Origin: Bifidobacterium bifidum ATCC 29521 = JCM 1255 = DSM 20456
GTDB taxonomy: Bacteria > Actinomycetota > Actinomycetes > Actinomycetales > Bifidobacteriaceae
Direction of reading: 5' to 3'
DNA: 64,000 nt
Assembly (NCBI RefSeq): GCF_001025135.1
Contig: NZ_AP012323.1
Span: 1,426,001-1,490,000 of the forward strand
Of the stretch, positions 8,136-17,691 are shown in pieces (positions within the stretch are counted from its first letter, which is position 1; the number at the start of each line of letters is the position of its first letter). The translations under genes and the position numbers were made by a program. The notes below the pieces were generated by a model. The model searched no databases and was not told the DNA's origin. It worked only from the letters and a program-made list of their open reading frames with translations.

Positions 8136-9422
8136 CTACATGATAACGCGACTTACGGACGCTGCGATGAGATTCACCTGCCAGTCACGGGCGCCCTGCG
8201 ATTTGAGGAATTCCGCGACATCGCGCTTGCGCGGTTCGTCGGTCCAGCACAGGTTGCGCAGGATCTGCGGCTTGACGATGATTTCGGCGGGGGTGCGGGT
8301 GTCGTCGGCGATCTGGGAGACGACTTTGCGCACGTCTTGCAGCAGCCGCATACGCTGAGGGTGCCTGGTGGCCCAGAGCTTCATCGAGCGAGGTGCGTTC
8401 GCATGCTCCTCGTCGGCCACGGGCGCCGGCATCACCGGCCATTGCGACGGCGGCAGCTCCAGCGCGCGCCGAATCGTCTCTCGCCATACCGAGGGCTTGA
8501 CCTTGCGCTGAATCGGCGCGTACCGTTCGAACATCTTGTCCTGCTCGCCGCCGGTGCGCATGCGCACGCGCTCGTTGAGCGACCTGATCATCCTGAATTC
8601 GCGGGCGTTGCGGGGCTTTCGCGACGCGGCCTCGACTATCGAATCGTCGGAGAGCAGCAGTCCGGGCGCGATGTCATAGGCGCGGGCGAGCTCGTCTCGC
8701 TTCTCCCACAGCGCCTTGGCCACGGCGAGGCCCTGGTGGTCCTGGCTGACGGTGTTGATGTGCGATATGCGCAGCCAGGGCACCGGATGCTCCCGTCTGG
8801 GTCCCATGCCGGTCTGCAGCGCATACCGGAACTCCTCGTCGGCCCATCCGTCCTTGCCCTGCACCTTCAGCTCGCGCTGCATCTTCCGGCGCAGCTCAAT
8901 CAGCAGTTCGACGTCCAATGCGGCGTAATTGCGCCAGTCCCTCGGCAGCGGCCGATATGACCAGTCAGCGGCGGAATGCTCTTTGGCGAGCGTGACGCCC
9001 AGATAATGCTCGGTGACCGCGGCGAGACCGAACCGGTGCAACCCCAGCATCCTCGCGGCGATCTCGGTGTCGAACAGGGTCTGCGGCGTCAGGCCGATGT
9101 CGGCGAATCCGGGCAGGTCCTGCAACGAGTCGTGTAATATCCACACGGCATCGCCGACCGCGTCGTTGAACATGCCCCAGTCGGCACCGGCGCGGGTCAG
9201 GGCGACGGGGTCGAGCAGCACTATGCCGGCGCCTTCGCGCTTGAACTGCACCAGCCAGTCCTCATGGCCGTACCGGAATCCGGAGGCGCGTTCCGCGTCG
9301 GCGGCCAACGGCCCGGCCGCCCCGGCCAGACGGTCGCATACCTCCCGAAATCCTTCAAGTGTGTCGGTCACATCCGGAACACCACCTCGCGGCTGCGTCT
9401 GCAGCCTCGGCTCATCGGTCAA
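8136..9422 (-). CDS. RNase D-like 3'-5' exonuclease with HRDC domain
   Basis: DEDD-type exoribonuclease related to RNase D, acting in tRNA/RNA 3' processing. Acidic motif I is in LAADAERASGFRYG, motif II in ILHDSLQDLPGF (DNA-pol-I-like exonuclease fold), and motif III in RNYAALDVELLIELR. The HRDC domain follows (WEKRDELARAYDIAPGLLLSD), then a C-terminal winged region. A TTG at 9422 is preceded by GGAGG with 9-nt spacing and overlaps the end of the DUF3000 gene, giving 428 aa. A GTG at 9371 is an alternative. The overlap implies co-translation with DUF3000. Substrate is inferred from family only. Confidence 0.85.
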   Translation of the reverse strand: MTDEPRLQTQPRGGVPDVTDTLEGFREVCDRLAGAAGPLAADAERASGFRYGHEDWLVQFKREGAGIVLLDPVALTRAGADWGMFNDAVGDAVWILHDSLQDLPGFADIGLTPQTLFDTEIAARMLGLHRFGLAAVTEHYLGVTLAKEHSAADWSYRPLPRDWRNYAALDVELLIELRRKMQRELKVQGKDGWADEEFRYALQTGMGPRREHPVPWLRISHINTVSQDHQGLAVAKALWEKRDELARAYDIAPGLLLSDDSIVEAASRKPRNAREFRMIRSLNERVRMRTGGEQDKMFERYAPIQRKVKPSVWRETIRRALELPPSQWPVMPAPVADEEHANAPRSMKLWATRHPQRMRLLQDVRKVVSQIADDTRTPAEIIVKPQILRNLCWTDEPRKRDVAEFLKSQGARDWQVNLIAASVSRVIM

Positions 9423-10041
9423 CTGACGGCTCCTCCTCGCATTCGCTGGCGGACTGCACGAATCGCGCCCAGCACTGCACCTGGCCGCCCGCGTCCAAAC
9501 CGCCATCCATGCTAGCAAGGGGTGTCCATGAGACACGCATCTCGCAGCCGGCGGTTCCTTCCTGAGCGAGTCCGAACGACGTGTTCTGCGTGACGGTGAC
9601 CGTACCCGACACGTCACCTAAGGAGGCGTCATCCACGAACGAGCACATCCCGTCCCAGTACATGCTCGGGGCGAGGCCATCGTTCTCGTCGGACGGCAAC
9701 GGCAGCTGCGCGTAGGCGACGCAACGCCAATGGGAGTGCCAGTCCTCGCGTTCGCGCTCGACGTACAGCAGCATGATCCAGCCCGAGGCCATGTGGGCGT
9801 CGCCGAACGAACGGGAGTCGTCATCCGCGACGCATTCCATTTCCACGCCGATGCCGTAGTCGGCCAGCGTCGAGGGCACGGGAAGCTCACGGTAGCGCAT
9901 GCCCGTCACCCGCGGCATGGAACGCACCGATTCCACCGCCGACCAGACCGCGTCCGGCACGCCGACCGGGCGTTCAGGCATGTCGGCGTCCGGGTGCCGC
10001 ATCGTTGCGGAGCCCCTCGGAAACGCGAAGATTTCAGCCAT
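9412..10041 (-). CDS. DUF3000 family protein
   Basis: Conserved actinobacterial protein of unknown function, recognised by the MPRVTGMRYRELPVPSTLADYG segment and the SGWIMLLY and LAPSMYWDGMCSFVD regions. It has no signal peptide or membrane helix, so it is presumably cytosolic. It overlaps the RNase D-like gene by 11 nt, a pairing known in actinobacteria that suggests an RNA-related role, although that is only context. The length of 209 aa fits the family. Confidence 0.8.
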   Translation of the reverse strand: MAEIFAFPRGSATMRHPDADMPERPVGVPDAVWSAVESVRSMPRVTGMRYRELPVPSTLADYGIGVEMECVADDDSRSFGDAHMASGWIMLLYVEREREDWHSHWRCVAYAQLPLPSDENDGLAPSMYWDGMCSFVDDASLGDVSGTVTVTQNTSFGLAQEGTAGCEMRVSWTPLASMDGGLDAGGQVQCWARFVQSASECEEEPSVDR

Positions 10042-10137
10042 ATATACAGGCTACGGTGTCGTCGAAGATTTTACGGTATTTCCACACGCAAGATTGTGTA
10101 GGTTTTCGAGTCCGACACCGCAGAGAACGGTTCCCTA

Positions 10138-11022
10138 TCAGTACACGACGAATCCGTGCGACTGGAATTGCTCCGTCACGCGCTTCTTCAACGCGGCGGA
10201 CGGGCCCTTCTGATGCTCAAGAGGATACGGGATGCGCAGCTCATGCCACTTCGGGCGCCCGAGCTGGTGGAATCCCAGCACGTCGATGTGTTCGACGGCC
10301 CCGTCGAAGCTCTCGCAGATCCTGGCCACGTTCTCGATGTTCTCCTCCGAGTCGGTCAACCCCGGCACGAGCACGAACCGCACCCAGATCTTCTTGCCGG
10401 CCTTCGCCAGCCGCCGTCCGAAGTCGATGGTGGGCTGCAGCAGCCCCCCGGTGACCTTGTGGTAGGTCTCCTCGTCGCCCGACTTGACGTCGAGCAGGCA
10501 CAGGTCGATGTCGTCGATCATCTCGTCGGTGTAGTTGGTGTTGAGGAAGCCGGACGTGTCGAGGCAGGTGTGCACGCCCATCTCCTTGGCCGCGTGGAAC
10601 ACGCGCGAGACGAACGCCGGCTGCATCATCGACTCGCCGCCGGAGAACGTGATGCCGCCATGCGTGGCCTTGAACAGGTCCTTGTACCGGTCAACCTTCT
10701 TGATCATGGCGTCGAGGTATACGGGCTGCCCGTCGCGCATCTTCCATGTGTCGGGGTTCTGGCAGTACTGGCAGCGCAGGGGGCATCCGGACATGAAGAC
10801 GGTCATGCGCGTGCCCGGGCCATCGACCGACGTGTTGATGTCCCACGAGTGGACGAAGCCGATGTCGCCGCTTTTGAGCGCGTGGATGCGGTCGCGCCTA
10901 TCGAGGCCGATGGGCGATTCGAAGCCGGAAAGCCCTCCCATCAGGGTCTGCGAGGCGTATTCCTTCGACGCTTTGAGCATATGCGGCCGTGTGGTGCGGA
11001 ATTGCGCGATATCAGACATCAT
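10138..11022 (-). CDS. pflA: Pyruvate formate-lyase activating enzyme (radical SAM)
   Basis: Installs the glycyl radical on PflB using S-adenosylmethionine and a [4Fe-4S] cluster held by Cys80, Cys84 and Cys87 (CPLRCQYC). Conserved segments TFSGGESMMQP, HTCLDTSGF and DLCLLDVKSGDEETY follow. The length of 294 aa includes a bifidobacterial N-terminal extension of about 50 residues before the radical SAM core. The start follows AAGGAGGA. It lies 188 bp downstream of pflB on the same strand, matching its partner role. Confidence 0.97.
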   Translation of the reverse strand: MMSDIAQFRTTRPHMLKASKEYASQTLMGGLSGFESPIGLDRRDRIHALKSGDIGFVHSWDINTSVDGPGTRMTVFMSGCPLRCQYCQNPDTWKMRDGQPVYLDAMIKKVDRYKDLFKATHGGITFSGGESMMQPAFVSRVFHAAKEMGVHTCLDTSGFLNTNYTDEMIDDIDLCLLDVKSGDEETYHKVTGGLLQPTIDFGRRLAKAGKKIWVRFVLVPGLTDSEENIENVARICESFDGAVEHIDVLGFHQLGRPKWHELRIPYPLEHQKGPSAALKKRVTEQFQSHGFVVY

Positions 11023-11210
11023 CGTCCTCCTTGAAAGTACTTCCTGTATTCCATACTACAAACGTTTTGCGCGGCGTCCGCCCGCTATGGACTTCATGTC
11101 GTGTGAGGATCGTCACGCGGATTCCCAAGCGCGCCGTCCTGCCCGACCATATGAGAAGGGGACGAAGCCGGTCGGCCTCGCCCCCTTCATCGTCCGGTCG
11201 TCACCGTCTG

Positions 11211-13586
11211 TCAGTCGGTGACCGAACCCTGGTGGAAGGTACGGGAGATCACGTCGAGCTGCTGCTCCTTGGTGAGCTTGACGAAGTTCACCGCGTAGCC
11301 GGAGACGCGCACGGTCAGGTGCGGGTACTTCTCCGGGTGCTCGACGGCGTCCTCAAGCTGCTCCTTGCGCAGGACGTTGATGTTCGCGTGGTACAGGCCG
11401 TGGCCGTTGCCGGCATCCAGGATGCCGACCAGGTTGCCGATGCGCTCATCCTCGTCGCGGCCCAGGCCGTCGGGGGTGATCGTGTTGGTCAGCGAGATGC
11501 CGTCCAGCGCGTCGTTGTAGTCGATCTTGCCGACCGAGAACATCGACGGCAGCATGCCGTGCGAGTCCATGCCGTTCTCCGGGTTGGCGCCCGGCGCGTA
11601 CGGCGTGCCCTTCTTGTGGCGGGACGGGAAGGAACCGGTGTTCTTGCCGTACTCCACGTTGGAGGTGATGGTCAGGATGGACTGCGTCGGGACGGCGCCG
11701 CGGTACACGGGCAGGCGCTTGACCTGACCCATGACGGTGGAGACGACCCACTTGGCGATGTCGTCGGCGCGGTCGTCGTCGTTGCCGTAGATCGGGAAGT
11801 CGCCTTCGGTGCGGTAACCGACGATCAGGTCGTCATCGGCGCCCTCGACGTACTCGTACTCGTGGCCTTCAAGGTTCTTCGCGTCCTTGTTGTAGATCGG
11901 GTAGACCTTGGCGTACTTGACGGCGGACAGGGAGTCGGCGGCGATGGACAGGCCGGACATGCCGCAACCGAGGGTGCGGTACACCTCCTTGTCGTGCAGC
12001 GCCATCTCGATGGACTCGTAGGCGTACTTATCGTGCATGTAGTGGATGATGTTCAGAGCCTTGACATACACTTCAGACAGCCAGTTCAGGGCCTTCTCGT
12101 AGTTGTTCTTGACCTTCTCGTAGTCGAGCGTGCCGTCGGCCTCGGGAGCGATGGGCTCGATGACGCCCTTGTCGATGACCTGCATGCCGGTCATCTCGTC
12201 ACGACCGCCGTTGATCGCGTACAGCAGGGCCTTGGCGGAGTTCACGCGGGCCGCGAAGAACTGCATCTGCTTGCCGACGCGCATCGGGGACACGCAGCAG
12301 GCGATGGCCGCGTCGTCGCCCCAGTGGTTGCGGATCTCCTTGTCGGACTCGTACTGGATGGCCGAGGTGTCGATCGAGATCTTGGCGCAGAAGCGCTTGT
12401 AGCCTTCCGGCAGCTTCGGATCCCAGAAGATTGTGATGTTCGGCTCGGGGCCGGGTCCGAGGTGCTCCAGCGTCAGCGTGTTGAGCAGACGGAAGGAGGT
12501 CTTGGTTACCATCGGACGGCCGTCGTCGCCGAAGCCGGCGTCGGACCAGGTCGCCCAGTACGGGTCGCCGGAGAAGATCGCGTCGTAGTCCTTGGTGCGC
12601 AGGAAGCGCACGATGCGCAGCTTCATGACGATGTTGTCGATGATCTCCTGGGCGTCGGTCTCGGTGATCTTGCCGGACTGCAGGTCACGCTCGAAGTAGC
12701 AGTCGAAGAACGCGGAGTTGCGGCCGAAGGACATGGCGGCGCCGTCCTGGCTCTTGACGGAGGCGAGGTAGCCCATGTAGGTCCACTGCACGGCCTCCTG
12801 CGCGGTCTGCGCCGGGCGGGTCAGGTCCAGGCCGTACTCGTTGCCGAGGTTGATGAGCTGCTTGAGGGCCTTGATCTGCTCGTCGTGCTCCTCGCGGAAG
12901 CGGATCCAGTGCTCGATCTCCGGCTCGGTGAAGTCGTTGCGGTACGGCACGGAATCCTTGTCGCGCTGCTTGAACTTGATCAGCGCGGCGACGCCGTACA
13001 GGGCCACGCGGCGGTAGTCGCCGATGATGCGGCCGCGGCCGTAGGCGTCCGGCAGACCGGTGAGGATCTTGTTGTGGCGGGCGATCTTGATGTCCTTGGT
13101 GTAGACGCCGAAGACGCCGTCGTTGTGGGTCTTGCGGTACTTGGTGAAGATCTTCTTGATCTCCGGGTCCGGCTCCTTGCCGGCCTCCTTGATGGCCTGC
13201 TCGACCATGCGCCAGCCGCCGTTCGGCATCATCGCACGCTTGCAGGGGACGTCGGTCTGCAGGCCGACAACGACGTTGTCGACCTCGGGGGAATCGATGT
13301 AACCGGCCGGGAAGGCGTCAATGCTGGCCGGGATGTGGGTGTCGACATCGTAGACGCGCTGCTTGCGCTCGACCGCCAGGTAGTTGTCGTCGAGGTACTT
13401 CCACAGGTGCTTGGTCTTGTCGGTCGCGTCGGCCAGGAAGGACTCGTCACCGGTGTACGGGGTGTAGTTCTTCTGGATGAAGTCGCGAACGTCGATGTCC
13501 TTCTGCCAGTCGCCTTCGACGAAGCCGTCCCAGGCCTTGGCCTGAAGCTCTTCGGCAGTAAGAGCGGTCGCATCAACTGCTGTCAT
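11211..13586 (-). CDS. pflB: Formate C-acetyltransferase (pyruvate formate-lyase)
   Basis: Converts pyruvate and CoA to acetyl-CoA and formate, a terminal step of the fermentation pathway. The paired active cysteines occur in [13 protein letters not shown], and the glycyl radical residue is Gly763 in [11 protein letters not shown] near the C terminus. At 791 aa it is slightly longer than the E. coli enzyme. The ATG at 13586 has AAGGAG seven nt upstream. Upstream are a possible -10 (TAGAAT on the minus strand, 13637-13642) and a Crp/GlxR-like palindrome at 13676-13691. pflA follows. Confidence 0.97.
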   Translation of the reverse strand: MTAVDATALTAEELQAKAWDGFVEGDWQKDIDVRDFIQKNYTPYTGDESFLADATDKTKHLWKYLDDNYLAVERKQRVYDVDTHIPASIDAFPAGYIDSPEVDNVVVGLQTDVPCKRAMMPNGGWRMVEQAIKEAGKEPDPEIKKIFTKYRKTHNDGVFGVYTKDIKIARHNKILTGLPDAYGRGRIIGDYRRVALYGVAALIKFKQRDKDSVPYRNDFTEPEIEHWIRFREEHDEQIKALKQLINLGNEYGLDLTRPAQTAQEAVQWTYMGYLASVKSQDGAAMSFGRNSAFFDCYFERDLQSGKITETDAQEIIDNIVMKLRIVRFLRTKDYDAIFSGDPYWATWSDAGFGDDGRPMVTKTSFRLLNTLTLEHLGPGPEPNITIFWDPKLPEGYKRFCAKISIDTSAIQYESDKEIRNHWGDDAAIACCVSPMRVGKQMQFFAARVNSAKALLYAINGGRDEMTGMQVIDKGVIEPIAPEADGTLDYEKVKNNYEKALNWLSEVYVKALNIIHYMHDKYAYESIEMALHDKEVYRTLGCGMSGLSIAADSLSAVKYAKVYPIYNKDAKNLEGHEYEYVEGADDDLIVGYRTEGDFPIYGNDDDRADDIAKWVVSTVMGQVKRLPVYRGAVPTQSILTITSNVEYGKNTGSFPSRHKKGTPYAPGANPENGMDSHGMLPSMFSVGKIDYNDALDGISLTNTITPDGLGRDEDERIGNLVGILDAGNGHGLYHANINVLRKEQLEDAVEHPEKYPHLTVRVSGYAVNFVKLTKEQQLDVISRTFHQGSVTD

Positions 13587-13675
13587 ATTCACTCCTTGTG
13601 TCGTGCAACGCATCTTCACGTTGTTGTCAAGAAATGATTCTACTAGCCGGTCGATGTGAGCTGGCTGAGAGACGG

Positions 13676-13691
13676 CGTGACTTATCTCACA
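13676..13691 (-). promoter_or_regulatory. Candidate Crp/GlxR-type operator upstream of pflB
   Basis: CGTGACTTATCTCACA matches the Crp/GlxR consensus TGTGA-N2-TA-N2-TCACA at all but the first base. Its centre is roughly 50 bp upstream of the inferred pflB transcription start, a position suited to a regulator of fermentation. Confidence 0.5.
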
Positions 13692-13705
13692 TTCACGCCG
13701 TGTCG

Positions 13706-13942
13706 TCAGTCGTCGCGGTCGTCGAAGCCGTCGTCGCGGCCGTCCGAGGGCGTGTTCTCGCCCCATTTGCGCCACTTGCGATTGGCTTCCGCCCACAGCG
13801 CATTGCGCTCCTTGACGATCTTCCACGCCTCAAGGGCATCCTCGCGGGTCTTGTACGGCCCCATGCGGTGGGAGCTCGGCGAGAGCATGCCCAACTCGGG
13901 CTGCTCGGTCTTCGTGTTGAAATACCACTGCTTGTCGGTCAT
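13706..13942 (-). CDS. Small SPOR-like/methionine-aminopeptidase-type protein
   Basis: 78-aa protein with [18 protein letters not shown] at the start and a SPOR-like stretch [20 protein letters not shown], which fits small actinobacterial proteins that share one SPOR-type fold. The tail is acidic ([12 protein letters not shown]). No signal peptide. The ATG at 13942 has GGGGAGGA upstream. Function unknown; some homologues are annotated as SPOR-domain or methionine aminopeptidase fragments. Confidence 0.75.
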   Translation of the reverse strand: MTDKQWYFNTKTEQPELGMLSPSSHRMGPYKTREDALEAWKIVKERNALWAEANRKWRKWGENTPSDGRDDGFDDRDD

Positions 13943-14019
13943 GGCGTCCTCCCCGCACCCATGGTAGCGCGCCGCGGCGCCCGGCACCGCGCCTATGCGG
14001 CGGCCGGGCGAGCGCTCCC

Positions 14020-15717
14020 CTACTCACGGAACGCGTTGGTGACGGGCAGACGCCGGTCGCGGCCGAACGCGAGCGCGGTGACCTTCGGCCCGAGCGGATA
14101 CTGGCGGCGCTTCCACTCCGCGCGGTCCACCAGTCGCATCACCGTGTCGACGGTCTTCTCGTCGAAGCCGTCGGCCAGCAGGTCGGCGCGACCGTGCGCA
14201 TGCTCGATGTATGCGGCGAGCACCTTGTCGAGCAGTTCATATTCGGGCAGCGAATCGGAATCCTTCTGCCCCGGGCGCAGCTCGGCGCTCGGCGCCTTCT
14301 CGATGCTGCTGACCGGAATCATCACGCCGCCGGGCAGCGGCGTTCCGGCATCGCCGTTCTCATTGCCGACGATGCGCAGCCCGCCGATGCCGACGCCTGC
14401 GGCAGCGGCCCGGTTGCGCCAGCGGGACAGTTCCCAGACACGGGTCTTGAGCAGGTCCTTGATCGGCGCGTATCCGCCGACGGCGTCACCGTAGATGGTC
14501 GAATAGCCGCACGCCAGCTCGGACTTGTTGCCCGTGGCGACGGCGAGCAGACCGAGGCTGTTGGAGTACGCCATGACGATGACGCCGCGGATGCGGGCCT
14601 GCAGGTTCTCCGCGGCCACGCCTTCGAGCTTGAGCTGGCCCTGGTACACATTGAACATGGGCTCGATCGGCTGCACGTCGTAATGTGCGCCGATGTTGGC
14701 CGCCAGGTCGGCGGCGTCGTCCTTGGAACCGATGGAGGAATACATGCTCGGCATCGAGATGCCATGCACGTTGTGTCCGCCGCAGGCGTCGGCGGCCATC
14801 GCCGCCACCAGCGCGGAGTCGATGCCGCCGGACAGGCCCAGGCACACGCCGGAGAACCGGTTCTTCGCCATGTAGTCCTTCAGGCCCAGCACGCAGGCGG
14901 TGTACACCTCCTCGTCCGGGTCGGGAAGGTCCGCGATGTCGCCCGTCGTCTGATGCTCGGCGTCCGTGTCGAGGTCGAAGAGTCCCAGATGCTCCATGAA
15001 CATCGGGGAACGTTCCAGCAACGTGCCGTCGCGGTCGACAACGAAGCTGCCGCCGTCGAACACCAGGTCATCCTGACCGCCGACCTGGTTCACGTAGATC
15101 ATCGGGGCGCCGACCTCGGCCGCACGCCTGACCGCGAGGTCGTAACGCGTATGGGTCTTGCCCTCCTCGTACGGCGAGCCGTTCATCGTCATCAGCACGT
15201 CGATATGCTCGTCGGCGAGCCGGGCGACCGGCCCGCCGTCCTGCCAGATGTCCTCGCAGATCGCCACGCCGATGCGCACGCCGTCGATGTCGAGCACGAC
15301 GGTGCGGTCGCCGGCCGCGAAGATGCGGAACTCGTCGAACACGCCGTAGTTCGGCAGGAAATGCTTGTCGTAGCCGGCCCAGACCATGCCGTCGTGCAGC
15401 ACGACCATGCGGTTGCGAGGTTTGTCGGACGCGTGGTCGGTGCCGACCGTGCCGACGGCGACATACAGGTCGCCCAATCCGTCGGCCTCCAGCTCGGTCG
15501 CCAGCCAGTTCGCCTTGTCCCACGCCGCCTTGCGGAACGTGCGGCGCAACGCCAGATCCTCGATGGGGTATCCGGTCAGCGTCATTTCCGGGAAGACAAC
15601 GACGTGGGCGCCTTCATGCGCGGCGAGATGCGCGTAGTGCATGATTTTGTCGGCGTTGCCGTCGAGGTCGCCGACGCAGGTGTCGATCTGGGCAAGGGCA
15701 AAACGAAGATGGGTCAT
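14020..15717 (-). CDS. nadE: Glutamine-dependent NAD+ synthetase
   Basis: Makes NAD+ from deamido-NAD+, ATP and glutamine-derived ammonia. The N-terminal nitrilase-type amidase has Glu in VVFPEMTLTGYP, the lysine region KHFLPNYGVFDEFR, and the nucleophile in GVAICEDIWQDGG. The C-terminal synthetase carries the pyrophosphate loop LSGGIDSALVAA, then TGNKSELACGYSTIYGDAVGGYAPI, which is characteristic. The length of 565 aa is typical of the two-domain enzyme. The start is taken at the ATG at 15717. Confidence 0.96.
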   Translation of the reverse strand: MTHLRFALAQIDTCVGDLDGNADKIMHYAHLAAHEGAHVVVFPEMTLTGYPIEDLALRRTFRKAAWDKANWLATELEADGLGDLYVAVGTVGTDHASDKPRNRMVVLHDGMVWAGYDKHFLPNYGVFDEFRIFAAGDRTVVLDIDGVRIGVAICEDIWQDGGPVARLADEHIDVLMTMNGSPYEEGKTHTRYDLAVRRAAEVGAPMIYVNQVGGQDDLVFDGGSFVVDRDGTLLERSPMFMEHLGLFDLDTDAEHQTTGDIADLPDPDEEVYTACVLGLKDYMAKNRFSGVCLGLSGGIDSALVAAMAADACGGHNVHGISMPSMYSSIGSKDDAADLAANIGAHYDVQPIEPMFNVYQGQLKLEGVAAENLQARIRGVIVMAYSNSLGLLAVATGNKSELACGYSTIYGDAVGGYAPIKDLLKTRVWELSRWRNRAAAAGVGIGGLRIVGNENGDAGTPLPGGVMIPVSSIEKAPSAELRPGQKDSDSLPEYELLDKVLAAYIEHAHGRADLLADGFDEKTVDTVMRLVDRAEWKRRQYPLGPKVTALAFGRDRRLPVTNAFRE

Positions 15718-15799
15718 AGTGCCCTATAGTACCCAGCCGAGATGACGGACGACAGGGGCGGCACATGCCGTCACGCGGGATGATCCGTCCCACCGCCCG

Positions 15800-16951
15800 T
15801 CAGCGAAGCTCGGCGAGCACCCGCAGCGAGGCGTTGACGTAGAAGTCAACGGCGGGCCCGATCGCGCCGTCCACGCCGACGAAGTGCGGACTGTGCCAGT
15901 CGGCGCACCCCGGTTCCCCGTTCGAGCCGATGAACGCGAACACCAGACGGGCCCCGCATCCCGAGAACTCCACGAAATCCTCCCCCGCCATGCTGGGATG
16001 TATCGGCTTGAGCGCCGCGTAGGAGGGCACGTCGGCCGCGACCGCCTCGGACAGCTCCTCGTCGCCGACCAGCGGCACCTGGATGCAGTCCCAGTCCACG
16101 TCGGCCGCGATCCCGTACGCTTCGGCCGTGTGCTCGACCTCCGCCACGAAACGCCGGTGGACCAGCCGTTCGTCGTCCTGGTCGAAGAAGCGCACGGTGC
16201 CCTGGAATCCCGCTTCGGCGGGCACGACGTTCCACACGTGCCCGCCATGCACTTCGGTGATGGACAGCACCACGGCGTGGAACGGCGAGATGTTGCGGCT
16301 CACGATGGTCTGCAGGGCGAGGATCATCGAGGCGAGCGCCTCGATGGGGCCGGTGCCCTTCTGCGGGTACCCGGCATGGGTGCCCTGGGCGTGCAGCGTG
16401 ACCTTGAACTTCACGCAGCCGGCCATCATCGGCTGAGGGCCGATGGCGATCTGTCCGGGGGCGTAGTTCGGGTTGTTATGCGTGCCGATGATGGCCTTCA
16501 CGTCATCCGTCGCGCCGGATTCCACGACCGTGCGGGCGCCCAGGCCCACCTCCTCGGCCGGCTGGAAGACGATCTTCACGCTGCCTGCGATGCGGTCGCG
16601 GTGATCGGCCAGCCAGAACGCCGCGCCCAAAAGCCCGGTCATGTGCAGGTCATGGCCGCAGCCGTGCATCACGCCGGGGTTCAGCGAGCTGAACGGCAGG
16701 CCAGTGTCCTCGGTGATCGGCAGGCCGTCGATGTCGGCGCGCAGCGCGATGCGCGGTCCCGGCACCTCTCCCTCGATGAGCGCGACGACACCGGTCTCCA
16801 ACGTCGTGTCGAGCACGTCTATGCCATGCCCGCGCAGCAGACGGGCCAGATACGCGCTGGTCTCGACCTCCTTGAAGCTGCGTTCGGGATGCTGATGCAG
16901 ATAATGCCGTATGCCGATCAGCTCGTCCGTGACCCCGACATGTTCGACCAT
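15800..16951 (-). CDS. M20-family amidohydrolase
   Basis: Metal-dependent amidohydrolase of the M20D group (N-acyl amino acid, hippurate or acetyl-diaminopimelate deacylases). It shows LHQHPERSFKEVETSAYL at the N terminus, metal-site motif MHGCGHDLHMT near residue 105, PAEEVGLGART, and GEDFVEFS near the C terminus. The length of 383 aa is typical and no signal peptide is visible. It lies 36 bp downstream of the collapsed metQNI remnant and may once have been transcribed with it. The specific substrate cannot be read. Confidence 0.88.
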   Translation of the reverse strand: MVEHVGVTDELIGIRHYLHQHPERSFKEVETSAYLARLLRGHGIDVLDTTLETGVVALIEGEVPGPRIALRADIDGLPITEDTGLPFSSLNPGVMHGCGHDLHMTGLLGAAFWLADHRDRIAGSVKIVFQPAEEVGLGARTVVESGATDDVKAIIGTHNNPNYAPGQIAIGPQPMMAGCVKFKVTLHAQGTHAGYPQKGTGPIEALASMILALQTIVSRNISPFHAVVLSITEVHGGHVWNVVPAEAGFQGTVRFFDQDDERLVHRRFVAEVEHTAEAYGIAADVDWDCIQVPLVGDEELSEAVAADVPSYAALKPIHPSMAGEDFVEFSGCGARLVFAFIGSNGEPGCADWHSPHFVGVDGAIGPAVDFYVNASLRVLAELR

Positions 16952-16987
16952 GATTTACGTTCCTTCCCCGCGAGATGTCATGCCATG

Positions 16988-17539
16988 TTACCTCTGTCGC
17001 TTCAATATACGCTTGGCGATGGCGTTCGCGATGCCCTGCACGATCTGGACCAGCACGATCATGATGATCACGGCCGTCCAGGTCACCGTCTGGTCGAATT
17101 TCTGATAACCGTCCAGTCGGTCTGGTGGCCGGCGATGTCGTATGCATGGGACCAGGGACTCATCGCGTCTCCTCCTTGTCTGCCGCGGACGGCTGCGGCG
17201 ATGGCGTCCTCGTAGCCTATGGTGTCCGCCGCCGTGCCGAAGTCGATGACATCGCTGGAACGTGACAGCTCCCCCGAGAAAGTCGCGCACCAGCGCATCG
17301 TCGCCCGAGAACTCGTAGGTGATCGAGCCGATGGCCGAACCGGATACCGTGTCGATGAACCGCTTGGTCACCGCCTGATGGGGTGCCGCGAACACGTTGT
17401 ACACATCTCCGCGCTCCACGACCCGGCCGGCGCTCATCACAGCGACCACGATGAGGGCGATGACGATGTTGCGCACGGTATGGTTGACGCGCACCGGCTC
17501 ATTGTCGGGAGAGCCCGCCTGTTGTGTTGCTGCTGTCAT
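16988..17539 (-). pseudogene. metQNI methionine ABC transporter remnant
   Basis: A collapsed operon. The first ~34 codons look like a MetQ/NlpA start (MTAATQQAGSPDNEPVRV with a hydrophobic stretch). They join at a VAVM sequence to the C-terminal part of the ATPase MetN (GRVVERGDVYNVFAAPHQ, then ITYEFSGDDALVRDFLG). One extra G in a five-G run (about 17271-17275) shifts frame. The following frame continues MetN (ELSRSSDVIDFGTAADTIG) and then a possible MetI start, MSPWSHAYDIAGHQTDW, behind a good AAGGAGG. This joins out of frame to a MetI C terminus (GYQKFDQTVTWTAVIIM). Most of the ATPase and permease are gone, so it cannot make a transporter. Confidence 0.8.
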
Positions 17540-17691
17540 GTTCGTTCCCCCCTCTGATTGGTTGACAACGCCCACCATACGGCAGCGACGGCGGCAGTCG
17601 CGGGGCGGGTCTGATAACGCGTTACGGGATGCCATCCAGCGCTGTTCATACACTGGGGATGACCGAATTTCGTATCGCGGAGGTTGCGTAC

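Noticed and set aside
10989-13637. 882-aa frame on the plus strand over pflB
   Set aside because: A composition artefact opposite a high-GC coding gene; no domain, and pflB has all its catalytic motifs.
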